NCBI GenBank assembly: GCA_002306345.1
Contig: DBRQ01000002.1
Coordinates: 104,975 to 123,864, forward strand
Reading direction: 5' to 3'
Origin: Candidatus Pacebacteria bacterium UBA1364
GTDB taxonomy: Bacteria; Patescibacteriota; Microgenomatia; UBA1400; PJMF01
Length of the DNA stretch: 18,890 nucleotides
The notes beneath the pieces were generated by a model, which was not told the DNA's origin, ran no database searches, and worked only from the letters and a program-made list of their open reading frames with translations. Positions within the stretch are counted from its first letter, which is position 1. Every line of letters begins with the position of its first letter. Below are positions 1 through 8,216 of the stretch, piece by piece. Made by a program: the position numbers and the translations under genes.

Positions 1-1340
1 GCTGGCGTTGGCGTTTCTGCAATGGTCTCACTTGCAGAATTGTCCGTAGATTCTGTGAGTAAATCTCGTAAAGCTCCCGATGAATTGGGTAATTCTGTAT
101 CGGTAGTGTCGTCTGTTGTTACAGAAGAATCTGCTTGCGCGGCAGACGAAGCAGCAGTATCAATAGGTGTTGCACCACTTGCTGTGCTACTTTCAGTAAT
201 TTCTGCCAAATCGGCAGTTGGCGAAGCACTGTTATCAGCCAGCAATTCTGCTTTATCCACCTCTGGCAAATTGCTAGTTGCCGAGGCACTGGCAACAGAA
301 GAACCATTCTGTGTTAAGATCAAATTGGCCGTCGGCTGAGCCAAAGCCACTGTAGTTTGTAAACTCGTCAGCAAATCAATGTTTGTGCCCTGTACTTTAA
401 TTTCAATTGGAGTTTCGTCTGTCATGGTTAAATAACCATTTTTTTCTGTGTTAAAGGCGTTGGCTAAAGAAATTCCCCAGCTACCAGAAGATTTAACCAA
501 ACTGGACAAAACTCCCATGCCTTCACTATAAATATATACCACTGCTCCTTCCGCTGGTGAACCATCCGCATTGAAAACATTACCATAAATAGTCTGGTTA
601 TTGCTTGGTGATTGACTCGGCTTAGCGGCGGTAGTAATAGTATACGGTTGGCCATTATTATCAAAAGAACTTGAGCCAGTACCTAAAGTATAAAAATAAC
701 TTGTGCTTGGTTCAAGACCTCTTAAAGTAATGTGATGCAGATGATAGTCCTTTACTACCCCAGAAAGTTGATCGCGATCATCACTAGCTTGCTTGTCTAA
801 TGATTTGCTATCTACACCATACTTAACAAAGGCTACGGTACTCTCATCAGTGTAGAAAGAAATAGTAAAAGTTTTGTCTGTAACGTTACTAATAAGAATA
901 TTTTTGGGCGTAGTTTCTGCAGTCGCCCTAGGAGAAAAAACTCCAGTCCCTTGACCAAAAAGTAACACTCCGGCCACTAAAGCAACAAATAAAATTAACA
1001 AACCAAGAATAGTCGGAATTTGTTTTTTTGAATTTAAATTTTTTCCCTTACCAAGTTTAACTTTGGAATCAACTTCACTATAAGTCGTCTGAGCAGTATT
1101 AGGCTTAGCAGCAGTTTGTCCAGCCGAAGGTGATTGATTTAGTGCTGGTGGTGGTGATGCAGGCGATGGAGAGGTCAAAGGTGGTTTAGCTTGAGAAATA
1201 GGCGAATTAAATGCGGGCGTCTGAGAAGCATCAGATAGAGTTGCCTTTCCAGAGGATACCCCGCTTAGAGAAACACCGCCCAGAGAGGCGTTGTTTAAAC
1301 TGGCTGATTGACTAGTTTGAGTAGATGATTGAACTTGCAT
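1..1340 (-). CDS. Membrane-anchored FN3-like / carboxypeptidase-regulatory-like surface protein (C-terminus beyond window)
   Basis: The frame is open from an ATG at 1340 to the left edge of the window, so at least 446 codons are present and the C-terminus is missing. Residues 1-105 are Ser/Pro/Ala/Gln-rich and probably disordered and cytoplasmic. Residues about 108-128 form one hydrophobic membrane helix. Residues about 143-237 resemble a fibronectin type III or purple-acid-phosphatase N-terminal sandwich, with LEPSTSYFYTLGTGSS as the typical late-strand motif. Residues about 248-310 look like a carboxypeptidase regulatory domain (IYGNVFNADGSPAEGAVVYIY). The remainder is a Thr/Ser/Ala/Asp-rich stalk. 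It starts 71 bp after the preceding gene in the pilNO cluster, so it may be a surface or pilus-associated adhesin-like protein. That role is inferred from context. No clear ribosome-binding site is seen next to the ATG. Confidence 0.8.
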   Translation of the reverse strand, partial: MQVQSSTQTSQSASLNNASLGGVSLSGVSSGKATLSDASQTPAFNSPISQAKPPLTSPSPASPPPALNQSPSAGQTAAKPNTAQTTYSEVDSKVKLGKGKNLNSKKQIPTILGLLILFVALVAGVLLFGQGTGVFSPRATAETTPKNILISNVTDKTFTISFYTDESTVAFVKYGVDSKSLDKQASDDRDQLSGVVKDYHLHHITLRGLEPSTSYFYTLGTGSSSFDNNGQPYTITTAAKPSQSPSNNQTIYGNVFNADGSPAEGAVVYIYSEGMGVLSSLVKSSGSWGISLANAFNTEKNGYLTMTDETPIEIKVQGTNIDLLTSLQTTVALAQPTANLILTQNGSSVASASATSNLPEVDKAELLADNSASPTADLAEITESSTASGATPIDTAASSAAQADSSVTTDDTTDTELPNSSGALRDLLTESTDNSASETIAETPTP

Positions 1341-1411
1341 AAACGAACTTAAACAAAAATGTTCCTACCTTAAATTTACATGATTCCAAGTCAAGCAACA
1401 AGTATTAGACT

Positions 1412-1909
1412 TTAATTATTTGCTTCACCAGAAACTTCAACTGTAACCGGTAGAGAACGGTTCTCTTGATCGGTTACTGCTGTTGCTTGAGTAGCTGCTG
1501 CATTTGTTGCTTCTAATTCTATTTGACTCTCTTCCATTTGGCTAGGTTCTGTAGCGACTGGTTCTTCTACCATGTGAGGTAAATCTTGATCGGCAGTCAT
1601 AATGTCAATGATCATTGGCTTTTTTGCAATATTACTACTGTCAAAAACATAAATAGGAAAGAAACTTAACTCAGCTTCCGAAAAAGCCCTTTTATCTAAA
1701 ATTTCCTCAAAAACTTGCGATTCTAGCCTGGGGACAAAAGGTTTAGCTGCATTCTTTAATTCTTGCGAAATTGAACTGGTCTTAGTAGTAACAAAAATAC
1801 TAAGCAAGATCCACAAAATAACTGAAACAAAGAACATGATTGCCAACCACAAAAGTTTTTTGTCACGACGTAATTTAGCTAATTGTTTTTGAACGTCACT
1901 ATTGTTCAT
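1412..1909 (-). CDS. Small single-pass membrane protein of the pilNO cluster, function unknown
   Basis: This 165-residue protein has a charged N-terminus (residues 1-19), one membrane helix at about 20-42 and an extracytoplasmic segment of about 75 residues. Its C-terminal third (about 110-165) is low-complexity, rich in Glu, Thr and Ala. Its ATG overlaps the end of pilO by 11 bp, which indicates translational coupling, so it probably works with the PilN/PilO platform. By position it could be a functional counterpart of PilP, but I see no lipobox and no recognisable PilP domain. I do not recognise the family. Confidence 0.75.
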   Translation of the reverse strand: MNNSDVQKQLAKLRRDKKLLWLAIMFFVSVILWILLSIFVTTKTSSISQELKNAAKPFVPRLESQVFEEILDKRAFSEAELSFFPIYVFDSSNIAKKPMIIDIMTADQDLPHMVEEPVATEPSQMEESQIELEATNAAATQATAVTDQENRSLPVTVEVSGEANN

Positions 1910-2588
1910 CTAAAATTGTTTCATCCACAGTTGTTGTCTTGGAAACCGCTTCGGCAGGTGCTATTGTGTCCGCAGCGGTTTCATTTCTATAATAAGGTAG
2001 GTTAATTCTGACTAGGGCAGTTAAGTTTTCTTGATAACGACTACTACCTAAACTAAAATTAACTTGGTCAATGATCATCATTCTTCTGGAATTCATTAAA
2101 TCATTGATAAATTGGCGAATTTTCAAGTAGTCACCTACTACATCAACGTTAAAAGTCAAAGAGTCCCTTTTAGCTTTATCTGCTGTTGCTACAGACAATT
2201 CATCTGGAACAGCCGAAATAGTAATGCCTTGAATAACTAAGTCATTCTCACTGGCAATCTTTTCAACTATTTTAAGACCTTCAACCAAACGAGCAGTTTT
2301 AGGAATAGCCTCATCCAATAAGTAAAACTGTGAGTTAAATTTCTGATACTGGCTTTGAGCAGTATTTAAACTGGCTATTTTTTGATCTAATTGCTCATCT
2401 AAAATTTGCTTATCTTTAATTTCTTTCACTAATTCAGACATGGTTTGCAGTGTTGGCCGAATAGCAAAAATGGCAAAAAAGATGACCGCTACAATCGAAA
2501 ATATCAATTCCATAGAAACTCTAGCTACTGGATTCCTGTAGAAATCAAAAAGAACGTTTTGAATTTGTTCTTGTCTACTTTTTGGCAT
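1899..2588 (-). CDS. pilO: Type IV pilus assembly protein PilO-like
   Basis: The 229-residue protein has the PilO plan: a short cytoplasmic N-terminus, a membrane helix at about 23-45, a coiled coil at about 48-80 rich in Gln, Lys and Asp, and a C-terminal alpha/beta domain at about 95-210. That domain includes the segment FNVDVVGDYLKIRQFINDLM, typical of PilO/GspM-like ferredoxin folds. Known PilO proteins pair with PilN in the inner membrane and link the cytoplasmic PilM ring to the rest of the type IV pilus machine. The gene overlaps pilN by 14 bp and the following gene by 11 bp, so translation is probably coupled. The C-terminal 20 residues are Thr/Ala-rich and less conserved in type. No PilM or PilQ gene is in the window. 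PilQ would not be expected if the cell lacks an outer membrane. Confidence 0.8.
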   Translation of the reverse strand: MPKSRQEQIQNVLFDFYRNPVARVSMELIFSIVAVIFFAIFAIRPTLQTMSELVKEIKDKQILDEQLDQKIASLNTAQSQYQKFNSQFYLLDEAIPKTARLVEGLKIVEKIASENDLVIQGITISAVPDELSVATADKAKRDSLTFNVDVVGDYLKIRQFINDLMNSRRMMIIDQVNFSLGSSRYQENLTALVRINLPYYRNETAADTIAPAEAVSKTTTVDETILDEQ

Positions 2589-3147
2589 CTAAGTTAATGT
2601 TTGATTTGATGTCAAAATCAAATCCGGAGACTCTTTCACCTCTCGATTCAATTTTATTAATACTAACTTCAGTAAAATAAGGACTTAAAGCTAAATTATT
2701 GACTAAAACATTTAAAGCATCTTGCGAAAGGGCTGTACCAGTAAAATTGATTGACCCTGGTCTAACTAACAAAGTCTCAAAAATGACATCATTGGGAATA
2801 TTGGCATTTAAGATTGGAAAAATATCAATTAAATTCGACTCTTGTTTAAATTGTTGATAATCTTCAATTTGCTGCTGGATAAAGCGGAAATTCTTTTCCA
2901 AATCACCATAAGAGGCAATCACTTTCTCTTTTTGGTTAAGCGATGAATTTAGGTCAGTAACCATGCGGTCGAGGGTAAAACGTGACACAAAACTCACAAT
3001 CACTACTAATTCAGTAAAAATCACAATGTAGCGACCAACTGATAGTGCCCATTTCAAAAAACGCCCAAAAACAGTCCCCAAAAACGGATCCTCTGGAACC
3101 AAGTTAACAGTAATATCCAATTTTTTGTTGGCAGGCTTTTTTGGCAT
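2575..3147 (-). CDS. pilN: Type IV pilus assembly protein PilN-like
   Basis: The 190-residue protein has a short cytoplasmic tail, a membrane helix at about 37-58, a coiled-coil stretch at about 62-100 and a small C-terminal domain at about 105-185. The tail contains TVNLVPEDPF (about residues 13-22), which matches the INLLP-type motif by which PilN proteins bind PilM in the cytoplasm. The C-terminal part (FTGTALSQDALNVLVNNLAL) fits the PilN/GspL fold. It lies 31 bp after murJ and overlaps pilO by 14 bp. A weak AGAGATGG precedes the ATG. No PilM is present in the window, so its partner is either encoded elsewhere or missing. Confidence 0.8.
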   Translation of the reverse strand: MPKKPANKKLDITVNLVPEDPFLGTVFGRFLKWALSVGRYIVIFTELVVIVSFVSRFTLDRMVTDLNSSLNQKEKVIASYGDLEKNFRFIQQQIEDYQQFKQESNLIDIFPILNANIPNDVIFETLLVRPGSINFTGTALSQDALNVLVNNLALSPYFTEVSINKIESRGERVSGFDFDIKSNINLDAKK

Positions 3148-3178
3148 CCATCTCTATGATAAAGGTTAAGCGAAGCTT

Positions 3179-4861
3179 TTACAATTCATGGTTTTTCACA
3201 GAACCATCTAAAATGACTTCAGGAGAATCTTCGATTGCTTCCTGCCATTTGCCAAATTTGCGTAAAATATTGCGAAAATAGATGAATTCTTTAACATCAA
3301 ATAGGATGGAAAAGTAAATATAAACTAGAATCGCAATACTTGAAGTTGAAATAGTTAATGCAATTAAATCAACGGTTCTGGAAGTATCAAAAACCACTTC
3401 ATCTAAAATTTTAAAGGGTAAATACAGAAATACTGCCATTAAAAAACTGGCAGCTAACATTCTTATTTGTTCTGACCAAAATGCTTTATCGTTAAAACAA
3501 CCTAACTTTTTATTAAGTAAAATCAAACACAAAAATAGCTCTACAAAAGCGGCAACAGCAGTTGCCGCACCTAAACCAAGGACACCTGCAGAAAAGACAT
3601 AAACCGAAAGATAAGAAATTAATAAATACACAACAACGGTAATAAAAGTGACAAAAAAGGGCGTTTTAGTGTCTTTAAGGGTGTGAAAGGCTCTGACTAA
3701 AAGTTGCACCATTGCTTGAGCAGTGATAGAAATGGCAATGATAGCCACCACTTTGCCAGTCAAAACCGTAGTTTTCCACGGAAAATTGTAAGTACCAAAA
3801 ACGAGACGCACGATAGGCACACGCAAAATTAGCAGCAATACTGAAGCTGGTAAGGAAAAAAAAGCGATTTGATTTAAAGATTGCAGCAACAAACGATTAA
3901 ATTTATTGTGATCTGCTGCTGTTGATTCTTCCGAAAGAAAAGATAAAGAAGCTTGAGAAATTGGTACACCAAAAAAACGAATAGGTAAAGTCATTAGCCG
4001 AGTAGCCAACTTAACCACCACAAAACTTAAATCACCAAGCGTGGTGGCAAAAAAGCCCATCGCTAAATTTTGAAACTCCGTGATCCCCACTGTTAATAAA
4101 CGCGGCGGCATCAAGGAAAAAAGTTTTTTTACGTAAGGAAAATTTAAATTTAAATCAAATTTAAAACGAAAACCCATTTTCCAAACCAGTGGTAATTGCA
4201 CTGCCATGTGTAAAAAAGCACCAATCAGCACACCTATACCCGCTGCATAAATCCCAAAATACTTAGATAAAAAAATCGTGCCAAGTATAATCCCTAAATT
4301 ATAAAAAATTGGCGCCAAAGCTGGAGCAATAAAACGCTGATAAGCTTGTAAAATCCCTGTTAAAAAATTAGAAATGGCAAAGAAAAATTGCGCAAAAAGC
4401 ATTAAACGCGTTAATTGCACAACAATGGTAATTTGCTCTGGAGTAAATTCTTTACCTGTACGAAACAAGGTAATTTCTTTTGCAAAAATAAAGGCTAAAA
4501 GAGAAAAAGCCAAAAAAATTAGCAGCACCCAATTCATTACGATAGAAGTAAAACGGAAAGCTTCCTTTTCGTCTTTTTTCTTCAGTTCAGTAAAAAGTGG
4601 AATAAATGAGGCCGCCAGAGCACCCATAACGATTAATTGAAAAATCACGTCTGGAATTTGAAAAGCAACCTGAAAAGCCTCATAGGATTGTTGTGAGGCA
4701 GTAGTGCTAAAAAATTGATTAATTAACACTCGCTCACGCAACAAACCAAAAACCGACGAAAAAACATTGGCCAAAGTAATCACTAAAGCGGCGGAAAGAA
4801 TTGAGTTTTGCCTCTTTTCTAGCCATTTGTTATTATTAAGAATTTTGGTTAAGGAAATCAC
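3179..4861 (-). CDS. murJ: Lipid II flippase MurJ (MviN family)
   Basis: The 560-residue, strongly hydrophobic protein has about 14 membrane helices, as in MurJ of the MOP flippase superfamily. MurJ flips undecaprenyl-linked peptidoglycan precursor across the inner membrane. Family-like segments are FGLLRERVLINQFF (about 39-52, the arginine-rich TM1 region) and ALAASFIPLFTELKKKDEKE (about 82-101, matching the usual A-F-x-P-x-x-x-E pattern after TM2). The start is GTG at 4861. It lies only 7 nt after a perfect TATAAT on the same strand, so a start further upstream is unlikely and the mRNA may be leaderless. pilN follows after 31 bp, suggesting that the flippase heads the pilus-platform operon. 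The C-terminal 40 residues are charged and cytoplasmic. Confidence 0.92.
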   Translation of the reverse strand: MISLTKILNNNKWLEKRQNSILSAALVITLANVFSSVFGLLRERVLINQFFSTTASQQSYEAFQVAFQIPDVIFQLIVMGALAASFIPLFTELKKKDEKEAFRFTSIVMNWVLLIFLAFSLLAFIFAKEITLFRTGKEFTPEQITIVVQLTRLMLFAQFFFAISNFLTGILQAYQRFIAPALAPIFYNLGIILGTIFLSKYFGIYAAGIGVLIGAFLHMAVQLPLVWKMGFRFKFDLNLNFPYVKKLFSLMPPRLLTVGITEFQNLAMGFFATTLGDLSFVVVKLATRLMTLPIRFFGVPISQASLSFLSEESTAADHNKFNRLLLQSLNQIAFFSLPASVLLLILRVPIVRLVFGTYNFPWKTTVLTGKVVAIIAISITAQAMVQLLVRAFHTLKDTKTPFFVTFITVVVYLLISYLSVYVFSAGVLGLGAATAVAAFVELFLCLILLNKKLGCFNDKAFWSEQIRMLAASFLMAVFLYLPFKILDEVVFDTSRTVDLIALTISTSSIAILVYIYFSILFDVKEFIYFRNILRKFGKWQEAIEDSPEVILDGSVKNHEL

Positions 4862-4874
4862 GTTTAGTATTATA
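4862..4874 (-). promoter_or_regulatory. murJ -10 element, probably giving a leaderless mRNA
   Basis: TATAAT occupies 4874-4869 on the minus strand and is followed by only seven bases (ACTAAAC) before the GTG at 4861. A start site at the usual 6-8 nt downstream of the -10 box would fall on the start codon. No good -35 box is visible at 16-18 bp, only weak matches around TTCGTT. Confidence 0.55.
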
Positions 4875-5013
4875 CTGTAAAATTTTGAAAACGAAGGCCG
4901 CTATTTTGTAACAAAGAGTTGGCTAGTGGAAGTGAAATTTTATAGGTCACGATATATTTTTAACTCTCCTTAAATGAAAAAAGTCCGAAATGTCTGCATC
5001 CACATACATAAAC

Positions 5014-5042
5014 TTGTAATAAAAGTGTTCCTCTAGTATAAT
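5014..5042 (+). promoter_or_regulatory. rpsT promoter, probably leaderless
   Basis: TTGTAA at 5014-5019 and TATAAT at 5037-5042 are separated by 17 bp, a near-consensus sigma-70-type promoter. The -10 box ends 8 bases before the ATG at 5051, so transcription should begin at or just before the start codon. There is no Shine-Dalgarno sequence in the gap. Confidence 0.65.
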
Positions 5043-5050
5043 TGCCGTCT

Positions 5051-5284
5051 ATGCCAATACTTAGAAATGCTAAAAAAGCTCTTCGCGCCAGTGAGAAAAA
5101 AACAATCGTTAACGGGCAGATTAAGTCAAAATTAAAAACTGCCATTTCCACTATGAAAAAAAATCCAACAGCTGAAAATTTAGCTGCTGCTTTCTCTGCT
5201 GCTGATAAAAGTGTCAAAAAAAACGTTATACAAAAAAATAAGGCCGCTCGCATCAAAGCTTCGTTGAGTAAACTAATTAAGTAA
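5051..5284 (+). CDS. rpsT: 30S ribosomal protein S20
   Basis: The 77-residue, highly basic protein begins MPILRNAKKALRASEKKT, which matches the S20 N-terminus, and continues as the expected three-helix bundle with AFSAADKSVKKNVIQKNKA in the centre. S20 binds 16S rRNA early in small-subunit assembly. The frame extends upstream to a TTG at 5042, but that codon lies in the -10 box of the promoter, so the ATG at 5051 is chosen. It also gives the normal family N-terminus. lepA follows 78 bp downstream on the same strand. Confidence 0.93.
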   Translation: MPILRNAKKALRASEKKTIVNGQIKSKLKTAISTMKKNPTAENLAAAFSAADKSVKKNVIQKNKAARIKASLSKLIK

Positions 5285-5362
5285 ATAAGCTTTATCAACA
5301 ACAATAGTAAGTTTCTGTAAGTGAGCGAGCAATTACTAAAAATGTAGTAAAAGCTACTGTTA

Positions 5363-7198
5363 ATGAATTCATTTTCTACTTCGTCACAAGACCCTTCTTT
5401 GATTAGAAATTTTTCTATCATTGCGCATATAGATCACGGGAAAACAACTCTAACCGATGCTTTTTTGCGTTTGACAGGAGCTGTTAATGATTTAAATTTT
5501 CACGAGCGGATGATGGATAGCAACCCAATTGAACAAGAAAAAGGTGTCACCATTAAATTGGCGCCAGTGCGCATGAACTATGAATATTTAGGGAAAAAAT
5601 ATATCTTAAATTTAATTGATACACCAGGACATGTTGACTTTGGATACGAAGTTGATCGGTCGTTAGCAGCTTGCGAAGGAGCGCTCTTGCTCATTGACGC
5701 TACTCAGGGTGTACAGGCTCAAACTTTAGCCAATTATCAAAAGGCAAAAAAGCTCCATTTAAAAATTATTCCTGTCATCAATAAAATTGATTTACCTTCC
5801 GCTAACATTGAGCAAAGCATCTTAGAAATCATGGAATTTTTTGAATTAGAGGAAAAAGAAGTTTTGTTGGTTTCAGCCAAAACTGGTGAGGGTGTCAAAC
5901 AAGTTTTACAAAGAATAATTGAAAAAGTACCAGCTCCCGAACAAAAATTAATTCAGGAGGAACGTGAGCAAAACAGCAACAGACTAAGAGCGCTGATTAT
6001 TACTTCAAAATTTGACAATCATCAAGGTGCCATTGCCTATGTGCGCGTGGTTAATGGCGAAATCAGCAAAAAAGATTTGTATTTAAATTCTAGTAAAACT
6101 AAGTTTTTACCAGTCGAAATTGGAGTTTTTACTCCAGAGAAAGTAAAAAAAGATGTTTTACTTGCCGGTGAAGTTGGTTACGTAGCTACCGGACTCAAAG
6201 ATATTTCTCTCCTTAAAGTGGGTGACACTATCACCAATTTTGAGGATAAAGAACTAATTGAGATTTTACCTGGTTATAAAGAACCAACACCTATGGTGTT
6301 TATGGAGCTTTATCCAGTAGAGAGTAAAGATTTTACCAATCTTAAAGATGCTATGGCCAAATTAACCATGCATGATAGCGCTTTGCAATATCAAAACACT
6401 CATTCTATTGCCTTGGGCAATGGTTTGCGTGTGGGTTTTCTAGGCATTTTTCACGCCGAAATAGTGCGAGAAAGGTTAAGACGCGAATTTGACTTAGATT
6501 TAATTGCCACAGCGCCCTCAGTAACCTACCGGATTTTAACTACCAACGACAAAATGATAGAGATTCATTCTCCGGCAGAAATGCCAGACATGAGTCGCGT
6601 TAAAAAAATTCTAGAACCCATCGCTCAATTAAGTATTTTTGTCCCAGATAATTACGTTTCCAATGTGATGAAACTTTGTCATGATAAAAGAGCAATTTTA
6701 GAAAATAGTGTTAGTTCTAGCAATCGCAATCGTCTAGAATATTTAATTCCTCTAGCCGAATTAATCACCGATTTTCATGATAAGCTCAAATCAGTGACAT
6801 CTGGCTTTGCCTCGATGGAGTATCTACTTTTTGATTTTAGAGAAATCAACGCCGTTAAAGTGGAAATTTTGGTCAATAAAGAATCAATAGAGGCTTTAAG
6901 CTTTATTACTGTCGCAGAGAATGCCGAAACAAAAGCAAGAGCGATCGTTAAAAAATTGAAAGAAGTCATTCCTCGTCAGCTATTTGAAATTCCTATTCAA
7001 GCTAGTATTGGCGCTAAAATCATCGCCAGAGAAACAATTAAAGCTTATCGCAAGGATGTTACCGCTAAATTATATGGTGGAGATCGTACCAGAAGAATGA
7101 AACTGCTTAAAAAACAAACCGAAGGCAAGAAGAAAATGAAGCAAATTGGTCGAGTACAACTCAATCAAGACGCTTTTCTTGCAGTTCTAGAAACCTAA
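5363..7198 (+). CDS. lepA: Elongation factor 4 (LepA), translational GTPase
   Basis: The 611-residue protein has full family length and back-translocates or rescues stalled ribosomes. The GTPase motifs are complete: G1 AHIDHGKTT (21-29), the switch I threonine in GVTIK (61-65), G3 DTPGH (86-90), G4 NKID (140-143) and G5 SAK (171-173). Domains II, III and V follow. The LepA-specific C-terminal domain is present with YGGDRTRRMKLLKKQTEGKK and ends in AFLAVLE, so it is EF4 and not EF-G. The ATG at 5363 adds about 10 residues before the conserved RNFSIIAHIDHG. No Shine-Dalgarno sequence is visible. It follows rpsT by 78 bp and is probably co-transcribed. It converges with the next gene, with 14 bp between the stops. 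Confidence 0.97.
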   Translation: MNSFSTSSQDPSLIRNFSIIAHIDHGKTTLTDAFLRLTGAVNDLNFHERMMDSNPIEQEKGVTIKLAPVRMNYEYLGKKYILNLIDTPGHVDFGYEVDRSLAACEGALLLIDATQGVQAQTLANYQKAKKLHLKIIPVINKIDLPSANIEQSILEIMEFFELEEKEVLLVSAKTGEGVKQVLQRIIEKVPAPEQKLIQEEREQNSNRLRALIITSKFDNHQGAIAYVRVVNGEISKKDLYLNSSKTKFLPVEIGVFTPEKVKKDVLLAGEVGYVATGLKDISLLKVGDTITNFEDKELIEILPGYKEPTPMVFMELYPVESKDFTNLKDAMAKLTMHDSALQYQNTHSIALGNGLRVGFLGIFHAEIVRERLRREFDLDLIATAPSVTYRILTTNDKMIEIHSPAEMPDMSRVKKILEPIAQLSIFVPDNYVSNVMKLCHDKRAILENSVSSSNRNRLEYLIPLAELITDFHDKLKSVTSGFASMEYLLFDFREINAVKVEILVNKESIEALSFITVAENAETKARAIVKKLKEVIPRQLFEIPIQASIGAKIIARETIKAYRKDVTAKLYGGDRTRRMKLLKKQTEGKKKMKQIGRVQLNQDAFLAVLET

Positions 7199-7212
7199 GT
7201 TTACTCTAATAA

Positions 7213-7986
7213 CTAAAAGCTATTATTTGGCACAAATTTGTAGTAATTCACATTAGCGGTTCCTTGAATTTCAGTAAACCACTTTTGCTCCTCTGTGCTT
7301 AGCTTCTCTTGTTTTAATTGACTCTTAATATTTTCAGAAACATCTTCTAGTTTGACGTCAGTACCAATAGCTTCTTTATTTTCTTCAAAATAAGCTTTAA
7401 TTTCATCATCACTGACCGTAATTTTGTCAGCTAAAAGTTTTTCCATGCCTTTACTAAGGGCCAATTGCTGTTTAATTTCATTTCTAGTGTAACCCTGAGC
7501 CTCCAATAAATCGTCTAAACTTTGACCTTGAGCGGATAATTGCTCATCAAGTGTATTAATGTCAGCCTCTAGTTCTTCATCAGTTACGACGATGCCAGCT
7601 TTTTGTAGTTCTTGCTCAATTAGCAATTGAGTAGTCATATCCCTTAGAGTAGTTGAGGCCCCTTGCTTTTCCAAAGTACGTATGAGCGCCCAGCGAGTGA
7701 TAGGACGACCATTAACGCTAGCCACAATCACTTCATCTTTCAGTAAATAGACAAAAGCTAAGATCAATAAGAAGATTAGCGGCTTGATTAATTTTTTCGG
7801 TGCAATTTTTTTAGAAGCAACTGGTTTAACTGATGGTGAAACAGGAACAAACTTACTCGTCATCGGTTTTTTTGTAACTAATGGCTTCACAGGAGCGGTT
7901 TTGGCAACCGGTTTAGACGCTTTGCTTGCCACAACTTGAGCAGTATTGATTCGAACATTTTTTTTACTAGTCTTTTTAGCTGTCAT
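7213..7986 (-). CDS. Membrane-anchored SurA_N-type chaperone-like protein
   Basis: The chosen start at 7986 gives 257 residues. The first about 65 are Lys/Ala/Pro/Val-rich and probably cytoplasmic. A membrane helix follows at about 68-84, and then an extracytoplasmic alpha-helical domain beginning VIVASVNGRPITRWALIRTLEKQ, the start typical of SurA/PrsA N-terminal (SurA_N_3) folds. The helical chaperone core continues with LIEQELQKAGIVVTDEELEADI and VSDDEIKAYFEENKE. A rotamase (parvulin) domain of about 90 residues, normal between the two halves, is missing, so it probably holds or guides secreted proteins without isomerase activity. A longer frame begins at ATG 8028, but a strong AGAGAGAGG lies 4 nt before 7986 and the promoter -10 box at 8034-8029 sits against the longer start, so the shorter form is preferred. 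Confidence 0.8.
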   Translation of the reverse strand: MTAKKTSKKNVRINTAQVVASKASKPVAKTAPVKPLVTKKPMTSKFVPVSPSVKPVASKKIAPKKLIKPLIFLLILAFVYLLKDEVIVASVNGRPITRWALIRTLEKQGASTTLRDMTTQLLIEQELQKAGIVVTDEELEADINTLDEQLSAQGQSLDDLLEAQGYTRNEIKQQLALSKGMEKLLADKITVSDDEIKAYFEENKEAIGTDVKLEDVSENIKSQLKQEKLSTEEQKWFTEIQGTANVNYYKFVPNNSF

Positions 7987-8028
7987 TTTTCCTCTCTCTA
8001 ATTTGCTTACTGATTTAAAACTGGTCAT

Positions 8029-8056
8029 AACATAGCAAATTTTAGAGGAAAATCAA
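8029..8056 (-). promoter_or_regulatory. Promoter of the SurA_N-type gene
   Basis: On the minus strand TTGATT (8056-8051) and TATGTT (8034-8029) are 16 bp apart. Transcription would start near 8022. That is downstream of the ATG at 8028 and about 36 nt before the ATG at 7986, which has a good ribosome-binding site. The boxes are imperfect, so this is moderate evidence. Confidence 0.4.
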
Positions 8057-8191
8057 AGTAGGAAAAGTCACTTCACCTACATGCGCAATTAAATCCGTAC
8101 ACTAATAACTTCTAGCTCTTTTGTTACCTCAACTAGTGAAGTGTATGGATTCCATTGCGAACTGAGGTCATGTTTTACTACTGATGACTAA

Positions 8192-8206
8192 TGATATAAT
8201 CGAGGT
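8192..8206 (+). promoter_or_regulatory. Extended -10 promoter and ribosome-binding site of the PH-domain gene
   Basis: TGATATAAT at 8192-8200 fits the extended -10 pattern TGnTATAAT, which does not need a -35 box. GAGGT at 8202-8206 lies 10 nt before the ATG at 8217. The element lies inside the N-terminal extension of the longest frame (ATG 8184), which argues for the inner start. Confidence 0.4.
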
Positions 8207-8216
8207 AGAAACACTT

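Noticed and set aside
4374..4640. An 88-codon plus-strand frame
   Set aside because: It is antisense to a well-supported part of murJ, and its Lys/Arg richness comes from hydrophobic codons on the other strand.
4960..5421. A 153-codon minus-strand frame
   Set aside because: It is antisense to rpsT and the start of lepA, both clear genes; its hydrophobic stretches are shadows of Lys-rich codons.
7198..7230. A bidirectional terminator between lepA and the SurA_N-type gene
   Set aside because: The TAATA/TATTA stem is short and A-T only with a mismatch, too weak to call.
8184..8216. The upstream ATG at 8184 as the start of the PH-domain gene
   Set aside because: The extra codons contain TGATATAAT and a GAGGT ribosome-binding site that serve the ATG at 8217. 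Not fully excluded.
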